Source: Clostridiales bacterium
Lineage (GTDB): Bacteria; Bacillota; Clostridia; Caldicoprobacterales; DTU083
NCBI GenBank assembly: GCA_012512335.1
Contig: JAAZEK010000202.1
Location: forward strand, 1 to 14,327
Direction: 5' to 3'
Length of the DNA stretch: 14,327 bases
A model generated the notes under the pieces. The model had not been told where the DNA came from. It saw only the letters and a list, made by a program, of their open reading frames with translations, and did not search any database. This document shows, one piece after another, positions 1 through 7,648 of the stretch. A program made the translations under genes and the position numbers. The first letter of the stretch is position 1. Each line of letters begins with the position of its first letter.

Positions 1-2
1 GC

Positions 3-752
3 TATATACTTTTCCTAATGTCAGAATTCAAGCTAAATACCAAGGAAGTAATAGAATACGCTCTGGATGCTTTGGATAGTGACAGTATTTATGTAAGGTA
101 TAATGCCCTTAAGCTGATAAGAAACAGCGGTAATACAGCTGCTTTTCTTGATGCATTAGAAAGAATTATGCACAATAAGAAGAGCTTTAATGTAAGAGTT
201 TTAGTTGATTATATGGATCAGTTCCAAGGAAACATTCAGCTTATAAATATGAAACTTGCTAATAATCTAAATAATTATAATGGAAAACTGAAAAAAGCAG
301 TTATTTTTCATTTTACTAATTGCCAGTATGATGCTCCAGAAGCAAGAAATACACTACTATACCTTCTTGCCAATGAGGTAGATAAAGGCATACTTATCTC
401 CATAATTAGATATTTTGAAAAGGTGATTGATGAAAAAGCTGTTGAGCATTTAATATCCAAGCTCTCTAATAAGGATTGGGAGGTTAGAGCAGCAAGTGCA
501 AGAATTCTAGAAAAATATCCATCCGATGAGACTATTTCAGAATTGACTAAGTCATTAATGGATGAGAACTACTTTGTTAGATTTAACTCTGCATCTTCCT
601 TAAGCAGAATGGTCCAAGGTGAAAATACAATTAGAGAAATATTAAGCAAGACAGATAGCTTTGGTAAGGATTCTTTTCTCTATGCCATGAGCCTGGAAAA
701 CAGCATGAAGATTAGTCATTATATAGAGTCTAATGCAAAGGAGGTTGTCTAG
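3..752 (+). CDS. HEAT-repeat protein, 5' end cut by window edge
   Basis: The product is a helical-repeat protein that probably acts as a scaffold; no catalytic motif is visible. Counting from the ATG at 18, HEAT-like helix pairs with the usual VR and A-x-x-x-L pattern lie at residues about 10-36 (DSIYVRYNALKLI), 140-166 (DWEVRAASARILEKYP) and 171-198 (NYFVRFNSASSL). Weaker repeats lie between them. The ATG at 18 has no Shine-Dalgarno sequence, and the frame stays open to the left edge with hydrophobic codons (YILFL), so the real start is probably outside the window, perhaps with a membrane segment. It ends 3 nt before the glycosyltransferase, whose ribosome binding site lies inside its last codons, so the two are surely co-transcribed. 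HEAT repeats bind proteins; assembly or regulation of the glycosyltransferase is an inference. The repeat class is clear, the exact role is not. Confidence 0.8.
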   Translation, partial: YILFLMSEFKLNTKEVIEYALDALDSDSIYVRYNALKLIRNSGNTAAFLDALERIMHNKKSFNVRVLVDYMDQFQGNIQLINMKLANNLNNYNGKLKKAVIFHFTNCQYDAPEARNTLLYLLANEVDKGILISIIRYFEKVIDEKAVEHLISKLSNKDWEVRAASARILEKYPSDETISELTKSLMDENYFVRFNSASSLSRMVQGENTIREILSKTDSFGKDSFLYAMSLENSMKISHYIESNAKEVV

Positions 753-755
753 TCC

Positions 756-2156
756 ATGTCCTTAGAAGATTTTGTGTATGCCATTAATAATTTCTACTTT
801 ATATATATGTTTGCATACTCTATTATATTTTTTATAACTACAGTTGTAGCCTCCATAAACCTAAATGATTTATTTATTAGAAGCGAGCATCTGGATAATA
901 CTATGCTTGTTAACCACGAAAACTATATTCCTATTTCTATTTTGGTTCCTGCATACAATGAAGAGATTACGATAATAGATACTATAGAGTCTTTGTTGCA
1001 CTTAGATTATCCTGAGTTTGAGATAATAGTCATAAATGACGGCTCAAAGGATTTAACGAAGAATAAAGTTATAAATCATTTTAAGCTAAAGAAGATAGAC
1101 AGACCCTTCAGAAAAAGATTGGTATCGAAGAAAATAAACGGAATCTATGAAAATATGGATAAAATAAATATTGTACTTGTTGACAAGGAAAACGGTGGCA
1201 AGTCAGATGCTCTAAATCTTGGATTGAATATAAGCAGATTTCCCTTGTTTGTGTGTGTTGACGCAGATTCCATGCTGCAATACGACTCCTTAAGCAGAAT
1301 TGTACAGCCCTTTTTAGAGGATGATAAGGTCATCGCAGTAGGCGGAAATATAAAGGTTTCTAATGGGATGCTCATTAAAGAAGGCAAAGTAGTTGAAATT
1401 AATGAACCGAAAAAATGGATAGTAAAATTTCAAATGGTTGAATATCTAAGAGTTTTCTTAAATTCAAGAGTTGCATTTAATAAAATAAATGCAAATATTA
1501 TAGTCTCAGGAGCCTTTGGTATATATCAAAAGCAGGCTGTAATTGATATTGGAGGTTATAACACATCCACTATTGGAGAGGATATGGAGCTAATTGTTAA
1601 ATTACATGCTTTTTTTAAGAAGAATAAAAAGCCATACAGGATTGCATATGTCTCAGATGCAGTCTGTTGGACACAGGTGCCAGAGTCTTACAAAATTCTT
1701 AGAGGACAAAGACGTAGATGGCATATAGGTATGGGTCAAAGCTTGATAAACTATAGATTTATGTTTTTAAACCCTAAATATGGGGCTGTTGGGCTGATAG
1801 CATATCCTTACTTTCTCTTGTTTGAGTTCATTACTCCAATTTTTGAGATTCTTGGTTTGTTTACTATAAGTATTTCTTACTTATTCAGTTTAATAAAATT
1901 AGATTTTTTCCTAATATATTTACTTGTCTATATGGGTTACAGCATTATATGCTCCACAATCTCTATTTTAGTAGAAAAATATCTATTTGATAGGATTATT
2001 CCTAGTAAGCTTGTTCTTAAGCTTATACTTTTTTCAGTCTTTGAATGCTTTGGATATAGACAGCTTTGCTCCTTATATAGGATAGAAGCCTTAGGAAAGC
2101 TTAGATCTCAACAATGGGGTAATATGACACGAATAAAACAGCATCAACAAGGATAG
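756..2156 (+). CDS. Membrane-bound processive family 2 glycosyltransferase
   Basis: A 466-residue GT2 enzyme of the BcsA / poly-N-acetylglucosamine synthase type, expected to polymerise a sugar from a nucleotide-sugar donor at the inner face of the membrane and move the chain outward. One hydrophobic segment lies at about 15-35. The GT-A core follows: VPAYNEE (64-70), NDGS (94-97), the metal-binding DAD (169-171), the acceptor-side GED (274-276, catalytic Asp 276) and QRRRW (318-322), the QxxRW motif of processive enzymes. Three to four membrane segments follow (about 343-440). All catalytic motifs are intact. A strong ribosome binding site (AAAGGAGG, 737-744) supports the ATG. No PilZ domain is present, so there is no visible cyclic-di-GMP control in this protein. 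Donor sugar and product cannot be told from sequence; cellulose, poly-GlcNAc or another exopolysaccharide are all possible. Its partner is the HEAT protein just upstream. Confidence 0.9.
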   Translation: MSLEDFVYAINNFYFIYMFAYSIIFFITTVVASINLNDLFIRSEHLDNTMLVNHENYIPISILVPAYNEEITIIDTIESLLHLDYPEFEIIVINDGSKDLTKNKVINHFKLKKIDRPFRKRLVSKKINGIYENMDKINIVLVDKENGGKSDALNLGLNISRFPLFVCVDADSMLQYDSLSRIVQPFLEDDKVIAVGGNIKVSNGMLIKEGKVVEINEPKKWIVKFQMVEYLRVFLNSRVAFNKINANIIVSGAFGIYQKQAVIDIGGYNTSTIGEDMELIVKLHAFFKKNKKPYRIAYVSDAVCWTQVPESYKILRGQRRRWHIGMGQSLINYRFMFLNPKYGAVGLIAYPYFLLFEFITPIFEILGLFTISISYLFSLIKLDFFLIYLLVYMGYSIICSTISILVEKYLFDRIIPSKLVLKLILFSVFECFGYRQLCSLYRIEALGKLRSQQWGNMTRIKQHQQG

Positions 2157-2311
2157 TTGTAGTTTTCTTAACCATATGTTTATGTGCGAAAGATTCATGT
2201 CTATATGAATGTTTAGCATTTGCCATTATTGTTAACAATCTAATTATAGCACTGTAAAAGCGCTACTATACGAAATTACCTATTGGTTAAGCTATAAAGT
2301 AAGGTGGTTAT
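2157..2311 (+). other. Intergenic gap before ger operon
   Basis: This A+T-rich gap separates the glycosyltransferase from the germinant receptor operon and must hold any promoter of the latter. The best sigma-A-like match is TTAACA (2232-2237) with TAAAAG (2255-2260) after 17 nt, which is only partial. No good sigma-G pair, expected for germinant receptors in forespores, could be assembled; CAATCTA (2236-2242) resembles a sigma-G -10 but lacks a correctly spaced -35. No strong terminator follows the glycosyltransferase; ATTCAT/ATGAAT (2193-2198/2205-2210) is a weak stem. The ribosome binding site for the A subunit is AAGGTGG at 2301-2307. Confidence 0.3.
2228..2239. promoter_or_regulatory. 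Perfect 12-bp palindrome, possible operator
   Basis: ATTGTTAACAAT reads the same on both strands. It lies 72 nt upstream of the A-subunit start codon and overlaps the best available -35-like hexamer (TTAACA). Its form fits a dimeric repressor or activator site for the ger operon, but no matching regulator is identified and A+T-rich palindromes also arise by chance. Confidence 0.3.
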
Positions 2312-4048
2312 ATGGCATTTTTTAAAAATATTAAGGGCTTTCTGTCTTATAAAGAGCCCACTAATGACGAGCCTTTTGAACTAATTGAAGACGAATCAGA
2401 AGGGATAGATTCCAGAGAAAAAAAATCTTCTCGCTCTATGAAAAAGTGGAACGCTGAAAGGAAACAAGATTCGAGTTCTCAGCAAGATGTAGACTCTGAA
2501 CTAGATACAGACTCTACAGCGATGAATAATAATAATAATAATATCAATAAGGATCTCCAGTATAACCGACTAAGAATTGAACAAGAGTTTAATTTACCTA
2601 GGAATAAGGATGTCATCATCAGAGATATTCTAGTAAGCAAGAGCACAAAGGCTTTTATCGTATATGTAGATGGAATGGCAGATAAGACAACAATCAATGA
2701 CTTTATTCTACGCCCTCTTATGGCAGTCAGCAATTTTAGAAGCCACAAAGATGAATGTAATATCGACTATATTATAGAAAATTTATTATCTGTTGATCAG
2801 ATTGCCAAGACTTTTACATATGATGAGGTCATCTCTCAAATTCTTAAAGGCCTTACAGCCTTATTTATTCAGGATTGTCATGAGTGTGTCCTAATTGAAA
2901 GCCGAGGCTTCGAGAAACGAAACGTGGAACAACCAGTAACAGAAGCTGTTATAAGCGGTCCCCACGAAGCCTTTACAGAAAACCTTCGAACCAATCTAAC
3001 CCTAGTTCGAAAAATAATAAAAAACAAGAATCTTATAACGGAAATGCTCCCTGTAGGCAAAACCAACAACTCAACTTGTGGAATTATGTATCTGGATGGA
3101 ACTGCAAACATGAAAATTGTTGATGAGCTTAAAAGAAGGATAGAAAGCATTGAAATTGATTTTGTTGCAGGAAATGGCATGCTGAATCAGTTGATTGAGG
3201 ATCATCCATATGCCATTTTCCCCCAAATACTTACTACGGAACGGCCAGATAGAACTGCTTCATTTCTAATGGAAGGTAAGGTAATCTTTATTTGTGATGG
3301 TACCCCTTATGCAAGTGCCGTCCCTGTTACATTTTTTCATATGTTCCACTCCCCAGAGGATTCCTTTATTCGCTGGCAATATGGAACTTTTATTAGATTA
3401 ATAAGATTTTCAGCCATTCTTCTAGCATTATTTCTGCCAGGTTTTTTTGTTGCACTTACATTATACCATGCAGAAATGATACCTACAGAACTTCTTTTGG
3501 CTATTGAAAGCTCAAGGGAAAGTGTTCCCTTCCCCGTAATCGCTGAAATCCTGATGATGGAAATTGCCTTTGAGCTTATCCGGGAGGCAGGGATACGAGT
3601 ACCCGATGTGATAGGTCAAACTCTAGGAATCATTGGAGCACTTATATTGGGTCAGTCTGCTGTAGCAGCCAATCTAGTAAGCCCTATTCTGGTTATCATT
3701 GTATCAATAACTGGGTTGGGAAACTTTGCAATGCCTAACTATTTTTTGGGTATTGCCATAAGGATTCTAAAATTTCTTTTCATTTTTCTGGGTTTCTTTG
3801 CAGGCTTTTATGGTATTTCAATAGGGATATTTATTATAGGTGGAATGGCTTGTAGCATGAAATGCTTTGGTGTGCCTTACTTTACCCCCATCGCACCAAA
3901 AACAAAGGTGAACCCAGATGTTATTATTCGACAACCCATTTGGAAACAAAAAATGAGGCCAGATTCATTAAATAGCCCAAATGAGAAAAGAGCGGGTAAT
4001 ATGGTCCGAGGTTGGATGGATAAAAACAAAAAGGGGGATAGAAAATGA
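2312..4048 (+). CDS. Spore germinant receptor A subunit (GerA family)
   Basis: A 578-residue GerA-family protein, the A component of a germinant receptor in the spore inner membrane. Such receptors sense small nutrients and start germination by opening ion release. Residues 1-80 form a charged, low-complexity tail with six Asn in a row (72-77) encoded by a pure AAT tract. A soluble ligand-sensing domain follows (about 85-355). The C-terminal membrane bundle (about 362-515) has the family landmarks VPFP (405-408), the RVPDVIGQTLGIIGALILGQ stretch (429-448) and ITGLGNFAMP (466-475), then a hydrophilic tail. Length is in the usual 480-600 range. The ATG has AAGGTGG 4 nt upstream. The stop overlaps the B-subunit start as ATGA. 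Germinant specificity cannot be read from the sequence, so no specific gene name is given. Family assignment is very secure. Confidence 0.96.
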   Translation: MAFFKNIKGFLSYKEPTNDEPFELIEDESEGIDSREKKSSRSMKKWNAERKQDSSSQQDVDSELDTDSTAMNNNNNNINKDLQYNRLRIEQEFNLPRNKDVIIRDILVSKSTKAFIVYVDGMADKTTINDFILRPLMAVSNFRSHKDECNIDYIIENLLSVDQIAKTFTYDEVISQILKGLTALFIQDCHECVLIESRGFEKRNVEQPVTEAVISGPHEAFTENLRTNLTLVRKIIKNKNLITEMLPVGKTNNSTCGIMYLDGTANMKIVDELKRRIESIEIDFVAGNGMLNQLIEDHPYAIFPQILTTERPDRTASFLMEGKVIFICDGTPYASAVPVTFFHMFHSPEDSFIRWQYGTFIRLIRFSAILLALFLPGFFVALTLYHAEMIPTELLLAIESSRESVPFPVIAEILMMEIAFELIREAGIRVPDVIGQTLGIIGALILGQSAVAANLVSPILVIIVSITGLGNFAMPNYFLGIAIRILKFLFIFLGFFAGFYGISIGIFIIGGMACSMKCFGVPYFTPIAPKTKVNPDVIIRQPIWKQKMRPDSLNSPNEKRAGNMVRGWMDKNKKGDRK

Positions 4049-5142
4049 TAAAGGAAGGAAAGATCGGTGTTCAAGAAGCCACGTGGCTGATTTCCATTAC
4101 CATTGGGGCAAAGGTTTTCTATACCAGCCCTGGAATTGTTGCAGGCATAGTGGGGAATACAAGCTGGTACATGACACTCATATCTATGGGCACTGCAATT
4201 CTAGGGTTTACATTTATATGTCTTCTATTAAAACGATTCCCTGGCAAAGATATTGTAGCTATATTCAATGATACCCTGGGAAGGATGGCTGGATTTGTCT
4301 TTTCAGCCACCCTTGGACTATATCTTTTATTCTTGGCTACCAGTACAATTAGCGAATTCACTGAGGTAATTAAAATCTATGCATTCCCTCTATCCCCTCC
4401 TGTAGTAATGATTGGGATGCTCGTTGCAGGTGTGCTTACCCTAAGCCTATTGGGTTTGGAGAGTCTGGCAAGGTTTTCGAAATTATCCATTTATGCCATG
4501 CTGTTAGGATTCGTTACAATCCTAATATTGGGATCCCAAAATTATGATACCAATAGATTGTTTCCCATATTTGGATATGGTGCTGAAAAAGTCCTGCTTA
4601 ATGGGATCATTCGAAGCTCTGCCTATGGCGAAGTTATTATGCTAGCAGTTTTTACCGGCTCTCTTCAAGGTCTTCACCACATAAAAAAAGCCGGTTATAC
4701 CGGCCTACTACTTTCGGGAATGTTGATATCACTGTCACTTCTTGCTTTCGCTTTATCCTTCCCTTATTATACAGCCCAGGAAATAACTGCTCCCATGTAT
4801 CAAATGGCTTCTCTGATTGATTATGGAAGATTTATACAGAGAGTGGAGCCGATTTTTCTCTTCATATGGTTCATTAGCTCCTTTATTGCTATTACTGCCG
4901 TTTTTTATTGCTTTGTCAGTATATACTGTAAAATGTTTCGAATTCAGGATGCCAAACCAATCATTATAGGGTCTACTATCATACTCTTTGCAGGTGCAAT
5001 GATCCAGTCCAACATGGGTGTGATTGCCGCCCAAATGATACAAAAAACCAGGCAATATGGATGGATACCTCCTTTTATACTACCCCTTATCGCGCTTCTG
5101 ACAGCGATACTCCGGAAAAAGGGGGCTGCGTCCCATGGGTAA
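4045..5142 (+). CDS. Spore germinant receptor B subunit (spore permease family)
   Basis: A 365-residue integral membrane protein of the GerB / spore permease family, a branch of the amino acid-polyamine-organocation transporter superfamily. B subunits have about ten membrane helices and in known receptors form the germinant binding pocket. The family landmarks are present: the GAKVFYTSPG segment near the first helix, LFPIFGYGAEKVL followed by SSAYGEV in the middle, and RVEPIFLFIWFISSF near the end. Length is typical. The start overlaps the A-subunit stop by 4 nt (ATGA) with a G-rich ribosome binding site within the end of the A gene, which means translational coupling. The stop overlaps the C-subunit start by 8 nt. 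Which nutrient is bound is unknown. No sign of truncation or decay. Confidence 0.95.
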   Translation: MIKEGKIGVQEATWLISITIGAKVFYTSPGIVAGIVGNTSWYMTLISMGTAILGFTFICLLLKRFPGKDIVAIFNDTLGRMAGFVFSATLGLYLLFLATSTISEFTEVIKIYAFPLSPPVVMIGMLVAGVLTLSLLGLESLARFSKLSIYAMLLGFVTILILGSQNYDTNRLFPIFGYGAEKVLLNGIIRSSAYGEVIMLAVFTGSLQGLHHIKKAGYTGLLLSGMLISLSLLAFALSFPYYTAQEITAPMYQMASLIDYGRFIQRVEPIFLFIWFISSFIAITAVFYCFVSIYCKMFRIQDAKPIIIGSTIILFAGAMIQSNMGVIAAQMIQKTRQYGWIPPFILPLIALLTAILRKKGAASHG

Positions 5143-6427
5143 GAAGCTTGCACTCATTGTGGTATGTACAATACTCGTGGCTACACTGAGTAGTTGTGAT
5201 GATGCACGAGAAATTGATCATGTTGTTCATGTCCTCGTCATAGGAGTAGACAAAGGTGTATCTGATAAATGGCGCCTTACCCTACAGTTTAATAACATGA
5301 AAAGTGGCCAAAGCGGTTATCAGCAGCAAGCGAGTGGTGAGGGTGATGATGGAGACGGAGGTTCCCAAGATGGCTATACCTACGTTACAGTAGATTCACC
5401 TTCTTTCTTCACCGGACTGGATATGCTGAACGCTACTGTACCTAGGAGGTTGGTATTTACCCATGCAGGTCTTATCATAATATCGGAAGAGTTGGCCAAA
5501 GATGGTCTATTAGAGGAGTATATTGCTCCCATAAGTCGTTTCAGAGAAATACGGGGAAGCGCACATATGGTTGTTACGAAAGGAAACGCATTGGATTTTA
5601 TTAAGGCAAACGCTCCTTCTATCGGTACAACTCTATTCAAAGAATTCCAGACAGCTATTACAGAATCTGAAAATACAGGTTTCTTTCCCCATACTACCTT
5701 AAGCGAGTTTTATGAAGCACTTCTATCTACCCAACACCAGCCGATTATGACAATGGGAGCTGTTAACCAATTTGGAAACTTTCAGGAACAAGGACCTAAA
5801 TGGGACAATGAATTTAAGCTCGGTGGAGAATACCTGCCTGGGCAGCTCCCTAGATACGGCCAAAATAAAATCGAATATTGGGGTACCGCCCTATTTAATC
5901 AAGATAAGATGGTGGGAGAGCTAAACGGCAGTGAATCACGTGCATTATTGATGATAAGGGGAGAATTTGAGAGAGGGTTCTTTACCGTTCAAGATCCAAA
6001 GAAGTCTGAATTAATTATCCCTTTGGATATTAAGCAAGCAAAAAAGCCCAAGGTAACGGTTAGTTTCGATGAAGATATACCTATGGTTGAACTAACACTA
6101 TATTTAGAAGGAGATCTTTTAGCTATTCAGAGCAGGCTTCATTATGAAAAAGATCCCCTTTTGTCACTATTGGAGGATACCTTTACAGAGGAAGTAGAAA
6201 ATCGAATGAATCAACTGATTAATAAATGCAAAAATTTAAATATTGATGTCTTTAGATTTGGAGATGTAGCGGTTAGACAGTTTAGGACAATCGATGCATG
6301 GGAGGAATACAATTGGAATAAAAAATTCAAAGACATTAAAGTGACTACAAAGGTTGAATTCACAATTAAGAAGACGGGAACCCGGATAAAAAGTTACCCT
6401 ATGGACAATCCTGAGGAGGATGAATAA
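5135..6427 (+). CDS. Spore germinant receptor C subunit, Ger(x)C lipoprotein
   Basis: A 430-residue Ger(x)C-family lipoprotein, the outer-face component of the germinant receptor on the spore inner membrane. The N-terminus is a lipoprotein signal: basic MGKK, a hydrophobic core, and the lipobox LSSC with the modified Cys at 21, followed by the family's DDAREI. Next come a beta-rich first domain (VIGVDKG at 36-41), a Gly/Asp/Ser-rich loop (about 57-80), and the RFREIRGSAHMVVTKG stretch (about 135-150). The C-terminal domain is standard to the end. The ATG follows AAAAAGGGGG by 9 nt, inside the end of the B gene. A small membrane ORF begins 4 nt after the stop. Lipidation by Lgt is normally needed for C-subunit function; that is family knowledge. 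Confidence 0.95.
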   Translation: MGKKLALIVVCTILVATLSSCDDAREIDHVVHVLVIGVDKGVSDKWRLTLQFNNMKSGQSGYQQQASGEGDDGDGGSQDGYTYVTVDSPSFFTGLDMLNATVPRRLVFTHAGLIIISEELAKDGLLEEYIAPISRFREIRGSAHMVVTKGNALDFIKANAPSIGTTLFKEFQTAITESENTGFFPHTTLSEFYEALLSTQHQPIMTMGAVNQFGNFQEQGPKWDNEFKLGGEYLPGQLPRYGQNKIEYWGTALFNQDKMVGELNGSESRALLMIRGEFERGFFTVQDPKKSELIIPLDIKQAKKPKVTVSFDEDIPMVELTLYLEGDLLAIQSRLHYEKDPLLSLLEDTFTEEVENRMNQLINKCKNLNIDVFRFGDVAVRQFRTIDAWEEYNWNKKFKDIKVTTKVEFTIKKTGTRIKSYPMDNPEEDE

Positions 6428-6431
6428 ACAT

Positions 6432-6584
6432 ATGCAATATATTGTTATGATACTACCCCTATTTGTTTCTATGTATTTGCTTAGTTTTGCTAAGCATAAC
6501 TGGAAAGGTAAAAATAAAAAGGCAGCAATTGGCTCAGTTATTATAGCCATTGCCGCCTTTGTTATGCCCTTGTTTATTCTGTAG
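6432..6584 (+). CDS. Small two-helix membrane protein, candidate germinant receptor D subunit
   Basis: This 50-codon ORF starts 4 nt after the C-subunit stop and has a strong ribosome binding site (GAGGAGGA, 6413-6420, 11 nt before the ATG) placed inside the end of the C gene. The protein has two hydrophobic segments, residues about 3-19 (IVMILPLFVSMYLL) and 33-50 (IGSVIIAIAAFVMPLFIL), joined by a basic loop (KHNWKGKNKK). This is the form of the small 'D' proteins found next to some Bacillus germinant receptor operons, where they modulate receptor activity. Position, ribosome binding site and topology support a real gene; sequence homology could not be tested. It ends 5 nt from the stop of the convergent potD, and an opposite-strand terminator hairpin lies within it. 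The alternative is a chance ORF in a convergent terminator region. Confidence 0.6.
   Translation: MQYIVMILPLFVSMYLLSFAKHNWKGKNKKAAIGSVIIAIAAFVMPLFIL
6510..6557 (-). terminator. Rho-independent terminator of the pot operon, inside the facing ORF
   Basis: On the minus strand, GGCGGCAATGGCT (6557-6545) pairs with AGCCAATTGCTGCC (6534-6521): 13 pairs with one G-U pair and one bulged base, and a 10-nt loop. The T-run TTTTTATTTTT (6520-6510) follows directly. It begins about 33 nt past the potD stop, which is the expected place. On the plus strand the same stem is followed only by TTTGTT, so it may act weakly in that direction. It lies wholly within the small plus-strand membrane ORF. Confidence 0.85.
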
Positions 6585-6589
6585 ATGCC

Positions 6590-7648
6590 CTACTGTGAAG
6601 CTTTAATTTCATCCCAAATTCGATTGTATACCTCAATAATATCACTTAGATCTTCAAATACTTCGCTACCCTCTAAGGAATTCATGTCAGGATAAGCTAC
6701 CTCATCATTGCGTGTTTCTTCATCAAGCAGCTCAACAGAAGCAGTATTTGGGGATGAATATCCAATGTACTCAGCATTACGCTTCCCAATTTCCGGATCA
6801 GTCATAAAGTCAATAAATTTCTCAGCAGCTTCCTTGTTTTTGCTGGACTTTGGAATAGCCATTGCATCAAACCAAAGATTTGTGCCTTCCTTAGGAACAG
6901 CATAGCTCAAATCTTCATTCTCCCACATCATATATATGGCATCGCCAGACCATACAACTGCCAGAGCTGCCTCTCCGCCTATCATCTTGTCCTTTACTTC
7001 ATCACCAACATAGGATAGAACCAGTGGTCTTTGCTTAATAAGCTCCTGCTTAGCTTCTTCCAGTTCATTTTCATCCCTGGTATTTAAGGAATAGCCCAGC
7101 TTCTTTAATGCAACAGCAATGGAATCCCTCTGGCTGTCTAGCATAAAAATATTTTTCTCATATTTGTCATCCCATAATATGTTCCAACTGTCCACAGCAT
7201 CATCCACCATGGTGGTGTTATATAAAATACCAACAGTTCCCCACATATAAGGAACGGAATATTCATTATTGGGGTCATAGCCTAGGCTCTTGAATTCCTC
7301 GCCTATGTGCTCGAGGTTAGTAATATTATTCATATCAATCTTGTGAAGCAAATCTTCTTTTATCAAACGAGCTATCATATAATCTGATGGAAAAATTACA
7401 TCGTAGCTGGTTCCACCTGCCTTCAACTTGACATACATTTCCTCATTGGTGGTAAAATAATCATAATTTACCTTGATCCCATATTCTTCTTCGAAGTCTT
7501 TTAATACTGACTCATCAATATAGTCTCCCCAATTAAAAACTGTAATGGACGAGCTGGTACCTTGCTGAGAGTCACCAGCACAAGCAGTTATACTAAATAT
7601 CGTGACCAACATCAGGAAGATAGCTATTGTTTTCTTTATCCTTTTCAA
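6590..7648 (-). CDS. potD: Spermidine/putrescine-binding lipoprotein PotD
   Basis: A 352-residue periplasmic-type substrate-binding protein, tethered by lipid outside the membrane, that delivers polyamines to the PotBC permease. The signal peptide ends in the lipobox ITAC (Cys 23). The mature part shows the polyamine-pocket residues of the PotD/PotF family: W40 and Y43 (FNWGDYID), S88-D89-Y90 (FPSDYM), the D171-R174-D175 region, W233 (VVWSGDA), W259 and D261 (LWFDAMAIP) and Y297 (YIGYSSPN). The start is TTG, chosen because the ribosome binding site GAAAGGAG lies 8 nt upstream and the signal peptide begins there; an ATG start would remove the basic n-region. It overlaps potC by 56 nt and is last in the operon. 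Which polyamine is preferred cannot be told. Confidence 0.93.
   Translation of the reverse strand: MKRIKKTIAIFLMLVTIFSITACAGDSQQGTSSSITVFNWGDYIDESVLKDFEEEYGIKVNYDYFTTNEEMYVKLKAGGTSYDVIFPSDYMIARLIKEDLLHKIDMNNITNLEHIGEEFKSLGYDPNNEYSVPYMWGTVGILYNTTMVDDAVDSWNILWDDKYEKNIFMLDSQRDSIAVALKKLGYSLNTRDENELEEAKQELIKQRPLVLSYVGDEVKDKMIGGEAALAVVWSGDAIYMMWENEDLSYAVPKEGTNLWFDAMAIPKSSKNKEAAEKFIDFMTDPEIGKRNAEYIGYSSPNTASVELLDEETRNDEVAYPDMNSLEGSEVFEDLSDIIEVYNRIWDEIKASQ

Noticed and set aside
2193..2210. ATTCAT/ATGAAT hairpin as terminator of the glycosyltransferase unit
   Set aside because: Short A+T stem without a T-run.
2167..2291. CTTAACC/GGTTAAG inverted repeat flanking the gap before gerA
   Set aside because: Only 7 bp with 111 nt between arms and no direct repeats at the ends; expected by chance and not evidence of a mobile element.
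2878..3180. 100-codon minus-strand frame opposite the GerA subunit
   Set aside because: Lies fully inside a well-supported gene, has no ribosome binding site and no family resemblance.
4753..5055. 100-codon minus-strand frame opposite the GerB subunit
   Set aside because: It is antisense to a conserved permease region; its Cys/His/Asn-rich product is typical of shadow frames.
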